From assembly GCF_019464495.1 (NCBI RefSeq), contig NZ_CP080492.1:2542001-2606000 (forward strand): a stretch of DNA of 64,000 bases, given 5' to 3'. This DNA comes from Leucobacter luti (lineage in GTDB: Bacteria > Actinomycetota > Actinomycetes > Actinomycetales > Microbacteriaceae). Below, piece by piece: positions 44,832-53,431 of the stretch (its first letter is position 1; each line of letters begins with the position of its first letter). The notes beneath the pieces were generated by a model that saw nothing but the letters and a program-made list of their open reading frames with translations, was not told where the DNA came from and searched no databases. A program made the position numbers and the translations under genes.

Positions 44832-45799
44832 GGCGGAGCCGGATTGTTTCACGCGGGATCGCCACGGCGGTGCTCGGGATCATTGCCGCGGTTGCGCTCT
44901 CAGCGTGCTCGGCGGGAGGCGGTGCGCAGCAGCGGCAGCAGTACGTCATTGCGAGCGGGGTAACCGGCGGAATTTACGCCGGGTACGGCAGCGAGCTCGC
45001 CAAAGTGCTGAGCCGTGAGCTGGGCGCACATATCGAAGCGGTGAGCACCGAGGGGTCCTTGGAAAACCTGCGGTTGGTCGGCTCGGGGGAGGCGCTCTTC
45101 GGATTCGCGCAGAGCGACACTGCAGCTGACGCAGTTGCGGGCACTGGCCCATTCGCCGAGCCGCTCCCCATCGTGGCGGCCGCCCGGCTTTACGAGGAAT
45201 ACGTCCATGTGGTGGTGCGCGCCGACTCTGATGTCGCTGAGCTGGGTGATCTAGCGGGTCACAACATCTCACTCGGTGCTCCGAACTCGGGCGTCGCTGC
45301 GGCATCAGCGCGCATCTTGGATGAGGCCGACGTGGATGTCGCCACGATCACGAATCCCAAACTCGGTCTCGACGACTCGCTTGCTGCCCTCCGAGATGGA
45401 ACGATCGAGGGGTTCTTCTGGGTGGGCGGGCTTCCGACGCCTGGCCTGCAGGCCTTCTCGCAAGAGGTGCCGATTCGGCTGGTGTCAATTGAGCATCAGT
45501 TCGTGGATCAGTTGAACGATCGTTACGGTGGGGTCTACCGCGTTGCTGAATTTCCGGCCGGGCTGTATGGGCGCGACGAGGTGAGCGTCACGATGACCGT
45601 GCCGAACTATCTCATTGTGTCCGCAGACGCCCCTGATGACGTGGTCGCCGATGCGCTCGCCGCAGTCTTTCGCACGCGGGCTGAGATTGCGGCATCGGTG
45701 CCAACGGCTGCCCTGCTCGATCGGCGTCTCGCGATCTTCACGGCTCCGCTTGAGCTGCATCCGGGGGCCGCGGCGTACTACCGGAACACGAAACGCTAG
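44828..45799 (+). CDS. TAXI-family solute-binding lipoprotein (orphan TRAP-type)
   Basis: 323 aa. Lipoprotein signal with lipobox ALSACSAGGG near residue 27. The mature fold is that of TAXI binding proteins: YVIASGVTGGIYAGYGSELA, EGSLENLRLVGSGEALFGFA, and the later GHNISLGAPNSGVAAASARI. TRAP membrane subunits (DctQ/DctM) are absent, so it probably does not transport. Its stop-start coupling to the kinase suggests a sensory role. Some TAXI proteins bind glutamate, which fits the adjacent gluABCD, but the ligand here is inference. Confidence 0.85.
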   Translation: MRRSRIVSRGIATAVLGIIAAVALSACSAGGGAQQRQQYVIASGVTGGIYAGYGSELAKVLSRELGAHIEAVSTEGSLENLRLVGSGEALFGFAQSDTAADAVAGTGPFAEPLPIVAAARLYEEYVHVVVRADSDVAELGDLAGHNISLGAPNSGVAAASARILDEADVDVATITNPKLGLDDSLAALRDGTIEGFFWVGGLPTPGLQAFSQEVPIRLVSIEHQFVDQLNDRYGGVYRVAEFPAGLYGRDEVSVTMTVPNYLIVSADAPDDVVADALAAVFRTRAEIAASVPTAALLDRRLAIFTAPLELHPGAAAYYRNTKR

Positions 45800-45826
45800 T
45801 GCGGCGTCTGCTGGCTCTTGGCGAAA

Positions 45827-45855
45827 CCTCAAGAAACCCTCAAGTGAGGTGAAGT
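45827..45855. promoter_or_regulatory. 11-bp direct repeat upstream of gluA, putative regulator site
   Basis: CCTCAAG occurs at 45827-45833 and 45838-45844, an 11-bp spacing typical of OmpR-family operators, with a weaker third unit (GTGAAGT) at 45849. It lies 68-85 bp before the gluA start and 28 bp past the binding-protein stop. Candidate operator for the GluR-like regulator. Confidence 0.5.
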
Positions 45856-45911
45856 CGCGCACTGACGCGACATAGCGTGTGCTGCATCCACCGATTCAAT
45901 GGAGAATGTAG

Positions 45912-46724
45912 ATGAATGCATCGGCACTAGGCACGCCTGCCTCACCCACGGGTGACACCACCGCTATTCGTGTGCAGCACGATGAGACGGACCCGTTGGT
46001 CGTGATCTCGGAAGTGAACAAGCACTACGGCGATCTGCACGTCCTGAACAACATCAACACGACGGTGGGTCGGGGCGAAGTGGTTGTCGTCCTTGGCCCG
46101 TCCGGATCGGGCAAATCAACGCTCTGTCGCGCGATCAACCGTCTCGAGACGATCGATTCAGGCACGATCACGATCGACGGCACACCGCTGCCGGAGGAGG
46201 GTAAACAGCTTGCCCGGCTCCGCGCCGACGTCGGCATGGTGTTTCAGTCATTCAACCTCTTCGCGCACAAGACGATCCTCGAGAACGTCACACTCGGCCC
46301 GATCAAGGTGTCGGGCATGACGAAGAAAGACGCTGAAGAGCACGCAATGGCCCTGCTCGAGCGGGTCGGGATCGCAAACCAGGCGAAGAAACTGCCGTCG
46401 CAGCTTTCGGGTGGCCAGCAGCAGCGCGCTGCAATCGCTCGCTCGCTCGCGATGCGGCCCAAGCTGATCTTGCTTGATGAGCCGACTTCGGCGCTTGATC
46501 CGGAGATGATCAATGAGGTGCTCGACACCATGATCGGCCTCGCGAACGATGGCATGACGATGGTTGCCGTCACCCACGAGATGGGATTTGCGCGCCGCGC
46601 GGCGGACCGAATTCTCTTCATGGCCGATGGTCAGATCGTTGAGGAAGCCACTCCCGAGCAGTTCTTCACGGATCCGAAGACCTCGCGCGCACAGGACTTC
46701 TTGTCCAAGATCATCGGTCACTGA
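45912..46724 (+). CDS. gluA: GluA, glutamate ABC transporter ATPase
   Basis: 270 aa. Polar amino-acid-type ABC ATPase with Walker A LGPSGSGKSTLCRAINRLE near residue 60, Q-loop VFQSFNLFAHKT, signature LSGGQQQRAAIARSLA, Walker B LILLDEPTSALDPE and the switch His in VAVTHEMGFA. An N-terminal extension of about 33 residues precedes the domain. First gene of gluABCD with conserved order ATPase, binding protein, two permeases. Confidence 0.93.
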   Translation: MNASALGTPASPTGDTTAIRVQHDETDPLVVISEVNKHYGDLHVLNNINTTVGRGEVVVVLGPSGSGKSTLCRAINRLETIDSGTITIDGTPLPEEGKQLARLRADVGMVFQSFNLFAHKTILENVTLGPIKVSGMTKKDAEEHAMALLERVGIANQAKKLPSQLSGGQQQRAAIARSLAMRPKLILLDEPTSALDPEMINEVLDTMIGLANDGMTMVAVTHEMGFARRAADRILFMADGQIVEEATPEQFFTDPKTSRAQDFLSKIIGH

Positions 46725-46784
46725 CTCACTCACCATCCCACGCTGGCCGACGGTGTCGTCGGCCGAATTGAAAGATAGGACATC

Positions 46785-47660
46785 ATGCGAATCACCAAGT
46801 ATGCAGCAGTACTCGCAGCAGCAGGCGCCCTCGTGTTGGCCGGCTGCTCCGGTGGCGGCGACCTGGGTGGCGGCTCAGGAGAAGCCCCTGCAGTCAAGGA
46901 GGACGCGTCATTCCCCGCTGGCAGCACGATGGAGAAGCTGAACAAGGCTGGCAAGATCACCGTCGGAACGAAGTACGACCAGCCGCTCTTCGGTCTTCGC
47001 GGACTCGACGGGGACCCGGAGGGCTTCGACGTTGAAATTGCGAAGATCATTGCGGGCGAACTCGGCATCTCAGAAGACAACATCGAGTGGATTGAGGCGG
47101 TATCTGCCAACCGTGAGCCCTTCATTGAGAAGGGTGAGGTCGACATCGTTGTAGCGACGTACACGATCAATGACACACGCAAGGAAGTTGTCTCCTTCGG
47201 CGGCCCTTACTACATCGCGGGCCAGGATCTGCTCGTGCTTGACGGGAACCCCGAGGGCATCACGAGCATCGACGATGTGAAGGGCAAGAAGGTCTGCTCG
47301 GTGACGGGATCGACCTCTGCACAGAACCTGAAGGATGCCGGTGTCGAGGTCCTGGAGACCGACACCTACTCCAACTGCCTCTCGCCGCTGCGCCAGGGCG
47401 AGGTCGTTGCGGCGTCAACTGACAACGTCATTCTTGCGGGCTTGGTGGATCAGAACCCAGGCGAATTCGAGCTCGTGGAAAAGCCATTCACTGAGGAACC
47501 GTACGGTGTTGGCCTCGCGAAAGACGACGACGAGTTCCGCGGGTTCATCAACGATACGCTCGAGGATTCGTTCACGGATGGACGCTGGGTGCAGGCATGG
47601 GAGAGCACCGCTGGCAAGGTCCTTTCGACCCCCGAGCCCCCGGCTATCGACCGCTACTGA
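46785..47660 (+). CDS. gluB: GluB, glutamate-binding lipoprotein
   Basis: 291 aa. Signal peptide with lipobox LVLAGCSGGGD near residue 21. Class F periplasmic amino-acid-binding fold: AGKITVGTKYDQPLFGLRGL, EGFDVEIAKIIAGELGI, ANREPFIEKGEVDIVVATYT, then the second lobe KGKKVCSVTGSTSAQNLKDA. Two Cys (SVTGSTS segment and YSNCLSPLRQGE) may form a disulphide. Captures glutamate outside the membrane for GluCD. Followed by a stem-loop separating it from gluC. Confidence 0.92.
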   Translation: MRITKYAAVLAAAGALVLAGCSGGGDLGGGSGEAPAVKEDASFPAGSTMEKLNKAGKITVGTKYDQPLFGLRGLDGDPEGFDVEIAKIIAGELGISEDNIEWIEAVSANREPFIEKGEVDIVVATYTINDTRKEVVSFGGPYYIAGQDLLVLDGNPEGITSIDDVKGKKVCSVTGSTSAQNLKDAGVEVLETDTYSNCLSPLRQGEVVAASTDNVILAGLVDQNPGEFELVEKPFTEEPYGVGLAKDDDEFRGFINDTLEDSFTDGRWVQAWESTAGKVLSTPEPPAIDRY

Positions 47661-47670
47661 GCACCGCTGT

Positions 47671-47709
47671 GCCACCGATCGAGTCAGCAATGCTGACTCG
47701 ATCGGTGGC
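47671..47709 (+). promoter_or_regulatory. gluB-gluC intercistronic stem-loop
   Basis: CCACCGATCGAGTCAGC and GCTGACTCGATCGGTGG form a perfect 17-bp stem (18 with the flanking G-C) around AAT, 10 bases after the gluB stop. Lacks a T-tract. Such structures after binding-protein genes usually protect the upstream mRNA or attenuate permease expression. Confidence 0.8.
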
Positions 47710-47762
47710 CCCAGCCTGAAACACTCCTCAGAGCGATCTGACGGGAAGGGAGCGTGGGAAAC

Positions 47763-48413
47763 ATGAATGTACTGATCGAGAACTTCGATGGTGTGCTGAA
47801 TGGATTTTTCACGACCGTGCGACTGCTCGTCTTCGGCGGGCTGGGGGCCACTGCGATTGGCCTCCTCGTCGCTACGATGCGGATCTCGCCAGTGGCATCA
47901 CTGCGCGGCTTCGCGGTTGGCTACACCGAACTGGTGCGGAACATTCCGCTCACGCTCGTGTTCTTCTTTATGACCTTTGTGCTGCCGCTCATCGCGACCA
48001 ACTTGCCGCCGTACGAAGTGCGCGCCGTGTTCGCGCTCGCGATCTACACCTCACCGTTCATCGCTGAGGCACTGCGCTCGGGGATTAACGGCGTGCCAGT
48101 GGGGCAGGCCGAGGCCGCCAGATCGATCGGGCTCGGGTTCGGCCAGACGCTGACGTTGATCGTGCTGCCGCAGGCGCTGCGCATGGTGGTGCCGCCACTG
48201 ATTAACGTCTTTATCGCGCTCACCAAGAACACCTCGGTTGCGGGCGGCTTCTTCGTGCTTGAGCTGTTCGGGACGGCTCGGATTCTGACGAACAATCACG
48301 GCAACGCGGTGATTCCGATTTTGGTCGGCGTCGCGTGCTTCTACCTGCTGATCACCATTCCGCTCGGCCTCATCGCTGGACGGATCGAGAAGAAGGTGCG
48401 GGTGCTGCGATGA
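47763..48413 (+). CDS. gluC: GluC, glutamate ABC transporter permease
   Basis: 216 aa from the ATG at 47763; AAGGGAG lies ten bases upstream, whereas a GTG three codons earlier would sit on top of it. Five membrane helices (LLVFGGLGATAIGLLVATMR; PLTLVFFFMTFVLPLIATNL) and the cytoplasmic EAA loop EAARSIGLGFGQTLTLIVLP that docks on GluA. Overlaps gluD by four bases. Confidence 0.92.
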   Translation: MNVLIENFDGVLNGFFTTVRLLVFGGLGATAIGLLVATMRISPVASLRGFAVGYTELVRNIPLTLVFFFMTFVLPLIATNLPPYEVRAVFALAIYTSPFIAEALRSGINGVPVGQAEAARSIGLGFGQTLTLIVLPQALRMVVPPLINVFIALTKNTSVAGGFFVLELFGTARILTNNHGNAVIPILVGVACFYLLITIPLGLIAGRIEKKVRVLR

Positions 48414-49240
48414 GTGCGCAAGCTACTGTGCTCTACGATGCGCCGGGGCCGAAGGCGCGGACCCGCTCACGGATCATCTCAGTCGTCGGGCTCTTGGCGC
48501 TCGCAGGCCTGATCGCCTGGGTGATCTACCGGTTGTCGATCCCGCAGGTCTCCGCGAACGGTGCCGAGACGAGCCCGATTCTCGATCCTGTGCGCTGGGA
48601 GCCGCTCGCTGATGCGCGAGTGTGGGAACAGATCGCTCGCGGGGTCGGAGCAACGCTCGCTGCCGCCGCCGTCGCGATGGTCGGTGCACTCATTCTCGCG
48701 GTCGTCTTTGCATTCGGCAGGCTCGCAACGAGCCCGCTGATCCGGGTCCCCGTGGCGATCGTGCTGGAGTTCTTCCGCGGCATGCCCGTGCTGCTGATGA
48801 TGCTCTTTATTTTGCTGGTCGCCTCTACCGGAGCGTTCTGGGCCGTGGTGATCGCACTCGTGGTGTACAACGGGGCGATCCTGGGTGAGGCGCTGCGGGC
48901 CGGAATGATCTCGCTCGGAAAGGGACAGCGTGAGGCGGGCCTCTCGATCGGGCTCACTCCGACACGCACGCGGCTGCTGATCGAGCTGCCGCAGGCGTTC
49001 ACGCAGATGCTGCCGATCATCATGGCGCAGTTGGTGGTGCTGCTCAAAGACACCTCCCTCGGCTACATTGTCGGCTACTACGAGTTGCTGCGGACGGTGA
49101 CGAACCTGTCGACCTTCTTCGGAAACCAGTATCAATTCACCTTCTGGTTTGTTGGCGCGGTCGTGTATCTCGCGCTCAACATTGTCGTATCGCTTATCGG
49201 GCGCCGCGCGGCTCGGATCGTGGAGGCCAAGCGCGCGTAG
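48410..49240 (+). CDS. gluD: GluD, glutamate ABC transporter permease
   Basis: 276 aa from the ATG at 48410 (ATGA overlap with the gluC stop). An N-terminal cytoplasmic segment and one extra helix (IISVVGLLALAGLIAWVIYR) precede the five-helix permease core (VGATLAAAAVAMVGALILAV). EAA loop EAGLSIGLTPTRTRLLIELP. Heterodimer partner of GluC. Followed by a strong terminator. Confidence 0.92.
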   Translation: MSAQATVLYDAPGPKARTRSRIISVVGLLALAGLIAWVIYRLSIPQVSANGAETSPILDPVRWEPLADARVWEQIARGVGATLAAAAVAMVGALILAVVFAFGRLATSPLIRVPVAIVLEFFRGMPVLLMMLFILLVASTGAFWAVVIALVVYNGAILGEALRAGMISLGKGQREAGLSIGLTPTRTRLLIELPQAFTQMLPIIMAQLVVLLKDTSLGYIVGYYELLRTVTNLSTFFGNQYQFTFWFVGAVVYLALNIVVSLIGRRAARIVEAKRA

Positions 49241-49268
49241 CGCAGCACACCACGGAACGCGCCCTTCC

Positions 49269-49310
49269 AACACGCCTGCCTCCCGGGGATTCCCGGGAGG
49301 CAGGCGTGTT
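49269..49310 (+). terminator. gluD terminator
   Basis: AACACGCCTGCCTCCCGGG and CCCGGGAGGCAGGCGTGTT are perfect 19-bp arms around GATT, 28 bases past the gluD stop. Separates the glutamate operon from ylxR. Confidence 0.9.
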
Positions 49311-49351
49311 CCCAGGGCAGTGCCTCATGCGAAGTGTGGGAAGCTGGTAGG

Positions 49352-49609
49352 ATGGATGCGGTTCGGACCTGTGTAGCGTGTCGCACGCGTGCCTCGCGCA
49401 CAACGTTGCTTCGAGTAGTGGTGCGCGATGGTCAACTGTGTGTTGACGATCGCGCGGTGCTTCCGGGGCGAGGTGCGTGGGTACACCCCACGAGCGAGTG
49501 TCTGAAACGAGCAGTGACCCGAGGAGTCTTTCCACGGGCGCTGCGTGTGTCAGGGCAACCCGACACACGCCCTTTAGAGAACAGGCTGAAAACACACATG
49601 GACAACTAA
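49352..49609 (+). CDS. ylxR: YlxR-family (DUF448) RNA-binding protein
   Basis: 85 aa from the ATG at 49352. Family core: DAVRTCVACRTRASRTTLLR, LCVDDRAVLPGRGAWVHPTS and ECLKRAVTRGVF. The CxxCR motif and GRGAWVH are diagnostic. In several bacteria YlxR binds RNA or modulates RNase P; its role here is not known. Lies 74 bp before infB, the canonical position between nusA and infB. Confidence 0.92.
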   Translation: MDAVRTCVACRTRASRTTLLRVVVRDGQLCVDDRAVLPGRGAWVHPTSECLKRAVTRGVFPRALRVSGQPDTRPLENRLKTHMDN

Positions 49610-49683
49610 TGAGCGGCTCACGATGAGACTCGTCCAGTAATTTTGGTTCTCGCCTGTCTGGCGTGAACCCAGACAGGAGAAAA

Positions 49684-52464
49684 GTGGCTAACCCACGCGT
49701 ACACGAGATCGCTGCGGAGATCGGTGTAGATAGCAAGGTCGTTCTGGCCAAGCTGAAGGAGATGGGCGAGTTCGTTAAGGCGTCCTCGTCCAGCGTTGCA
49801 CCCCCGGTTGCGCGCAAAGTGAAGGCAGCGCTTGCTGCCGACGGCGTCACTGGCTCAGCCGGCGATGCCCCCGCTGCAGCCGCACCCGCGGCCGCCAAGC
49901 GTCCCGCAGGTCTCAAGCCCGGCCCCCGGCCCGGCCCGAAGCCGCCGACCCCTGCTGCTGAAGAGCCGGCTCCTGCCGCTCCCCAGGCAGCCGCGCCTGC
50001 GGCTCCTGCTGCACCCGCAGCTCCCGCCGCACCCGCGGCGAAGGCTGCGCCCAAGACTGATTCCAAAGCTGAGGCCAAGGCGGACACATCGGGCGACAAG
50101 CCTGCCGCGCCGAAGCCTGCCGGCGCTGCAAAGCCCGGCGCAAAGACTGACGCGAAGCCGGGCGGACCCCGTCCGGGGAACAACCCGTTTGCTTCGAGCC
50201 AGGGCATGGGCATTCCTCGCCCGCCGCGACCGGGCAATAACCCCTTCGCTGCAAACCAGGGCATGGGAGGACGTCCCGGCGGCGCCGGTCGTCCGAGCCC
50301 CGGGAATATTCCCCGGCCCTCTCCGCGTCCCGCAGGCGGTCCCGCCGGTGCCGGCGCAGGTCGTCCGGGTGGCGGCGGTCGTCCCGGTGGCGGTCGTCCC
50401 GGCGGTGGCGCTGGCTTCACGCGTCCCGGCGGTGGCGGAGGCGCTCCCGGTGCTCCCGGTGCAGGTGGCTTCGCTGGTCCCCGCCCGGGCGGCGGCTTTG
50501 CCGGCCGTGGCCGTGGTGGTCGCGGTGCTGGTACCGCTGGCGCGTTCGGCCGTGGCGGCTCCAAGAGCAAAGCGCGCAAGTCGAAGCGGGCAAAACGCGC
50601 TGAATTTGAGATGCGTGAGGCACCGTCACTTGGCGGCGTGAGCGTACCTCGTGGCGATGGCACGACCGCGATCCGGCTGCGCCGCGGCGCATCCCTCTCG
50701 GACTTTGCTGACAAGATCAACACGAGCGCATCGAACCTCGTCACTGTCCTGTTCCACCTCGGTGAAATGGCAACGGCGACCGAGTCTCTCGACGAAGCAA
50801 CGTTCCAGATTCTCGGTGAGGAGCTGGGCTACCGCATTCAGGTCGTCTCTCCTGAGGACGAGGATCGGGAGCTGCTCGAGGGCTTCGATATCGACATTGA
50901 GAGCGAACTTGAAGAAGAGGGCGATGACGTCCTCCAGGCTCGCCCGCCGGTTGTCACGGTCATGGGCCACGTTGATCACGGTAAGACTCGCCTGCTCGAC
51001 GCGATCCGCAAAGCGGACGTCGGCGGCGGCGAGGCTGGCGGCATCACGCAGCACATTGGTGCCTACCAGGTGCACACCGAGCACGAGGGGCTGGAGCGCG
51101 CGCTCACCTTCATCGATACCCCGGGTCACGAGGCGTTCACCGCCATGCGTGCTCGTGGTGCGCAGGTTACCGATATCGCGATCCTCGTGGTTGCGGCGGA
51201 TGACGGCATCATGCCGCAGACGATTGAGGCCCTGAACCACGCCCAGTCGGCGAACGTGCCGATCGTGGTCGCGGTGAACAAGATCGATAAAGAGGGCGCG
51301 AACCCGGAGAAGGTGCGTCAGCAGCTCACCGAGTTCGGTCTGGTGTCCGAAGAGTGGGGCGGCGACGTTATGTTCGTCGACGTGTCGGCGAAGAACAACG
51401 TTGGCATCTCCGAGCTGCTTGAAGCAGTGCTCCTCACGGCTGACGCTGGTCTTGACCTCCGCGCGAACCCAGACAAGGATGCTCGCGGCGTTGCTATCGA
51501 GGCGAAGCTCGATAAGGGCCGCGGTTCGGTTGCTACCGTGCTCATTCAGTCCGGCACGCTCCGCGTCGGCGACGCGATCGTTGCTGGTACCGCGTACGGT
51601 CGCGTCCGCGCGATGCATGATGAGAACGGTGATTCCGTCCTCGAGGCACTGCCCTCGCGTCCGGTGCAGGTGCAGGGACTCTCGAGTGTTCCCCGCGCTG
51701 GCGATAACTTCATCGTTGTGCCCGAGGACCGCACGGCCCGCCAGATCGCTGAGAAGCGTGAAGCGGCCGAGCGTAACGCGCAGCTGGCGAAGGCCCGCAA
51801 GCGCATCAGCCTCGAGGAGTTCACGAAGGCACTGGCCGATGGCAAGGTTGAGTCGCTCAACCTCATCATCAAGGGAGACGTGTCGGGTGCCGTTGAGGCG
51901 CTCGAGGAGTCGCTCATGAAGATCGAGGTGGACGATTCGGTTCAGCTTCGGATCCTGCACCGCGGTGTGGGTGCGATCACCGAGTCGGACGTGGATCTTG
52001 CCACGATCGACAACGCGATCGTCATCGGCTTCAACGTGCGTCCCGATGTCAAGGCTCGCGAGCGCGCAGCGCGCGAGGGAATCGACATCCGCTTCTACAA
52101 CGTCATCTACAACGCACTCGACGACATTGAGGCATCGCTCAAGGGCATGCTCAAGCCCGAGTACGAAGAGGTGCGCTCCGGCGTTGCGGAGGTCCGCGAG
52201 GTCTTCCGCTCGTCGAAGTTCGGCAACATCGCGGGTGTGATCGTTCGCTCCGGCACGATCACGCGTAACGCGAAGGCTCGTGTGATCCGCGAGGGTGTCG
52301 TGGTTGCTGATGGCCTGGCCATTGAGTCGCTGCGCCGCTTCAAGGATGACGTCACTGAGGTGAAGACGGACTTCGAGGCCGGTATCGGGCTTGGGAAGCA
52401 CAACGACATCCAGATCGGCGACGAGATCGAGACGACAGAGATGGTGGAGAAGCCCCGCGACTAA
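49684..52464 (+). CDS. infB: InfB, translation initiation factor IF-2
   Basis: 926 aa from the GTG at 49684, preceded by AGGAGAAAA; a GTG seven codons upstream lacks a site. The IF2 N-terminal helix domain ([20 protein letters not shown]) is followed by a long Ala/Pro-, then Gly/Arg-rich linker (about 60-300). G domain: G1 [16 protein letters not shown]2 [13 protein letters not shown]3 [15 protein letters not shown] and G4 [10 protein letters not shown]-terminal domains II-IV bind fMet-tRNA. The linker is Gly-rich as in other high-GC actinobacteria. Confidence 0.97.
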   Translation: MANPRVHEIAAEIGVDSKVVLAKLKEMGEFVKASSSSVAPPVARKVKAALAADGVTGSAGDAPAAAAPAAAKRPAGLKPGPRPGPKPPTPAAEEPAPAAPQAAAPAAPAAPAAPAAPAAKAAPKTDSKAEAKADTSGDKPAAPKPAGAAKPGAKTDAKPGGPRPGNNPFASSQGMGIPRPPRPGNNPFAANQGMGGRPGGAGRPSPGNIPRPSPRPAGGPAGAGAGRPGGGGRPGGGRPGGGAGFTRPGGGGGAPGAPGAGGFAGPRPGGGFAGRGRGGRGAGTAGAFGRGGSKSKARKSKRAKRAEFEMREAPSLGGVSVPRGDGTTAIRLRRGASLSDFADKINTSASNLVTVLFHLGEMATATESLDEATFQILGEELGYRIQVVSPEDEDRELLEGFDIDIESELEEEGDDVLQARPPVVTVMGHVDHGKTRLLDAIRKADVGGGEAGGITQHIGAYQVHTEHEGLERALTFIDTPGHEAFTAMRARGAQVTDIAILVVAADDGIMPQTIEALNHAQSANVPIVVAVNKIDKEGANPEKVRQQLTEFGLVSEEWGGDVMFVDVSAKNNVGISELLEAVLLTADAGLDLRANPDKDARGVAIEAKLDKGRGSVATVLIQSGTLRVGDAIVAGTAYGRVRAMHDENGDSVLEALPSRPVQVQGLSSVPRAGDNFIVVPEDRTARQIAEKREAAERNAQLAKARKRISLEEFTKALADGKVESLNLIIKGDVSGAVEALEESLMKIEVDDSVQLRILHRGVGAITESDVDLATIDNAIVIGFNVRPDVKARERAAREGIDIRFYNVIYNALDDIEASLKGMLKPEYEEVRSGVAEVREVFRSSKFGNIAGVIVRSGTITRNAKARVIREGVVVADGLAIESLRRFKDDVTEVKTDFEAGIGLGKHNDIQIGDEIETTEMVEKPRD

Positions 52465-52478
52465 GCGAGTCTGACCCT

Positions 52479-52524
52479 ACGAACGCGGCCGTGCTGGTGT
52501 ACTCACCAGCACGGCCGCGTTCGT
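52479..52524. terminator. bidirectional terminator after infB
   Basis: A perfect 21-bp inverted repeat (52479-52499 and 52504-52524; ACGAACGCGGCCGTGCTGG mirrored) around TACT, 15 bases past the infB stop and serving the convergent VOC gene too. Confidence 0.92.
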
Positions 52525-52557
52525 TGTCGGAGCCAGGAATGCTCGTGCAGTAGATCG

Positions 52558-52965
52558 TTACAGCTGTTGTACGCGGACGGTGTTGCCTGCCGGATCGCGG
52601 AACGCGAAGTCGCGCGTACCCCAATCCTGCGCCATCGGTTCTTGAAGCACCTCGACGGTGGACCCTTCGACCTTCTCGAACAGGCCGTCGAGGTCGTCAG
52701 TGGCGAGGACGATTGAGGCGAAGGCTCCCTTCGCGATGAGTTCGTGAATGACGCGGCGCTCTTCGTCAGTGATGCCGGGATCGACGGCTGGTGGGGTGAG
52801 CACGATTGAGGTCTCGGGCTGGTTCGTGGGGCCGAGTGTGAGCCAGCGCATGTTCTCATAGCCAACGTCATTGCGGAGCTCGAAACCGAGCACGTCGCGG
52901 TAGAACGCAAGCGAGGCTTCGGGGTCGGTGTGAGGCAGAAACGAAACGTGAATGTTGATGTTCAT
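52558..52965 (-). CDS. VOC-family glyoxalase-like protein
   Basis: 135 aa from the ATG at 52965 (MNINIHVSFLPHTDPEASLA); the open frame further upstream overlaps the regulator gene and is not used. Single VOC module: SLAFYRDVLGFELRNDVGYE, SIVLATDDLDGLFEKVEGS and FAFRDPAGNTVRVQQL. Substrate unknown. Ten bases downstream of an AraC-type regulator, so probably one operon regulated by it, a pairing often seen in Actinobacteria. Confidence 0.85.
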   Translation of the reverse strand: MNINIHVSFLPHTDPEASLAFYRDVLGFELRNDVGYENMRWLTLGPTNQPETSIVLTPPAVDPGITDEERRVIHELIAKGAFASIVLATDDLDGLFEKVEGSTVEVLQEPMAQDWGTRDFAFRDPAGNTVRVQQL

Positions 52966-52975
52966 GCCCGTCACG

Positions 52976-53419
52976 CTACTCCGCGGGCGTTCCGGGAACT
53001 TCTCGATTCCTGACCGGTTTCGTGGCGCGCAGCGTAATGATGTTCGGGAGCCCGGTGAGCGGACCTCCGCCGTCCCTCCGGTAGCGCCCGGGCGGCACCC
53101 CGACAAGTTCGGTGAAGCGCGTCGTGAACGTGCCAAGGGAGCCGTAGCCGACTGCGAAACAGATGTCTGTCACACTCTGATCCCCGCGTCGCAGAAGTGT
53201 CATGGCGCGCTCAATCCTGCGAGTCATGAGGTACTGGTACGGCGATTCCCCATACGCCGCCGTGAACTCGCGGCTCAGATGCCCCGCAGAGAAGCCGACA
53301 CCGCTCGCGAGCGCTGCGACGTCGAGGGGACTTGCGTACTCGCGGTCGATCCGGTCGCGCACGCTGCGGAGCAGTCGAAGCGTGCGCAGACGCGCTTCCT
53401 GATCCCCCGCAGCCGGCAT
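52976..53419 (-). CDS. short AraC-family transcriptional regulator
   Basis: 147 aa, DNA-binding domain only. Two helix-turn-helix units: DVAALASGVGFSAGHLSREF and SVTDICFAVGYGSLGTFTTR, then FTELVGVPPGRYRR, the AraC signature. There is no N-terminal ligand domain, so its signal may be protein-borne or absent. Upstream partner of the VOC gene; 12 bp downstream of the DUF805 gene. Confidence 0.9.
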   Translation of the reverse strand: MPAAGDQEARLRTLRLLRSVRDRIDREYASPLDVAALASGVGFSAGHLSREFTAAYGESPYQYLMTRRIERAMTLLRRGDQSVTDICFAVGYGSLGTFTTRFTELVGVPPGRYRRDGGGPLTGLPNIITLRATKPVRNREVPGTPAE

Positions 53420-53431
53420 ACGAACGAAGAG

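Noticed and set aside
50626..52401. 591-codon open frame antisense to infB
   Set aside because: Complete overlap with the conserved IF-2 G domain; composition (many His, Leu, Arg, Val) is typical of a shadow frame.
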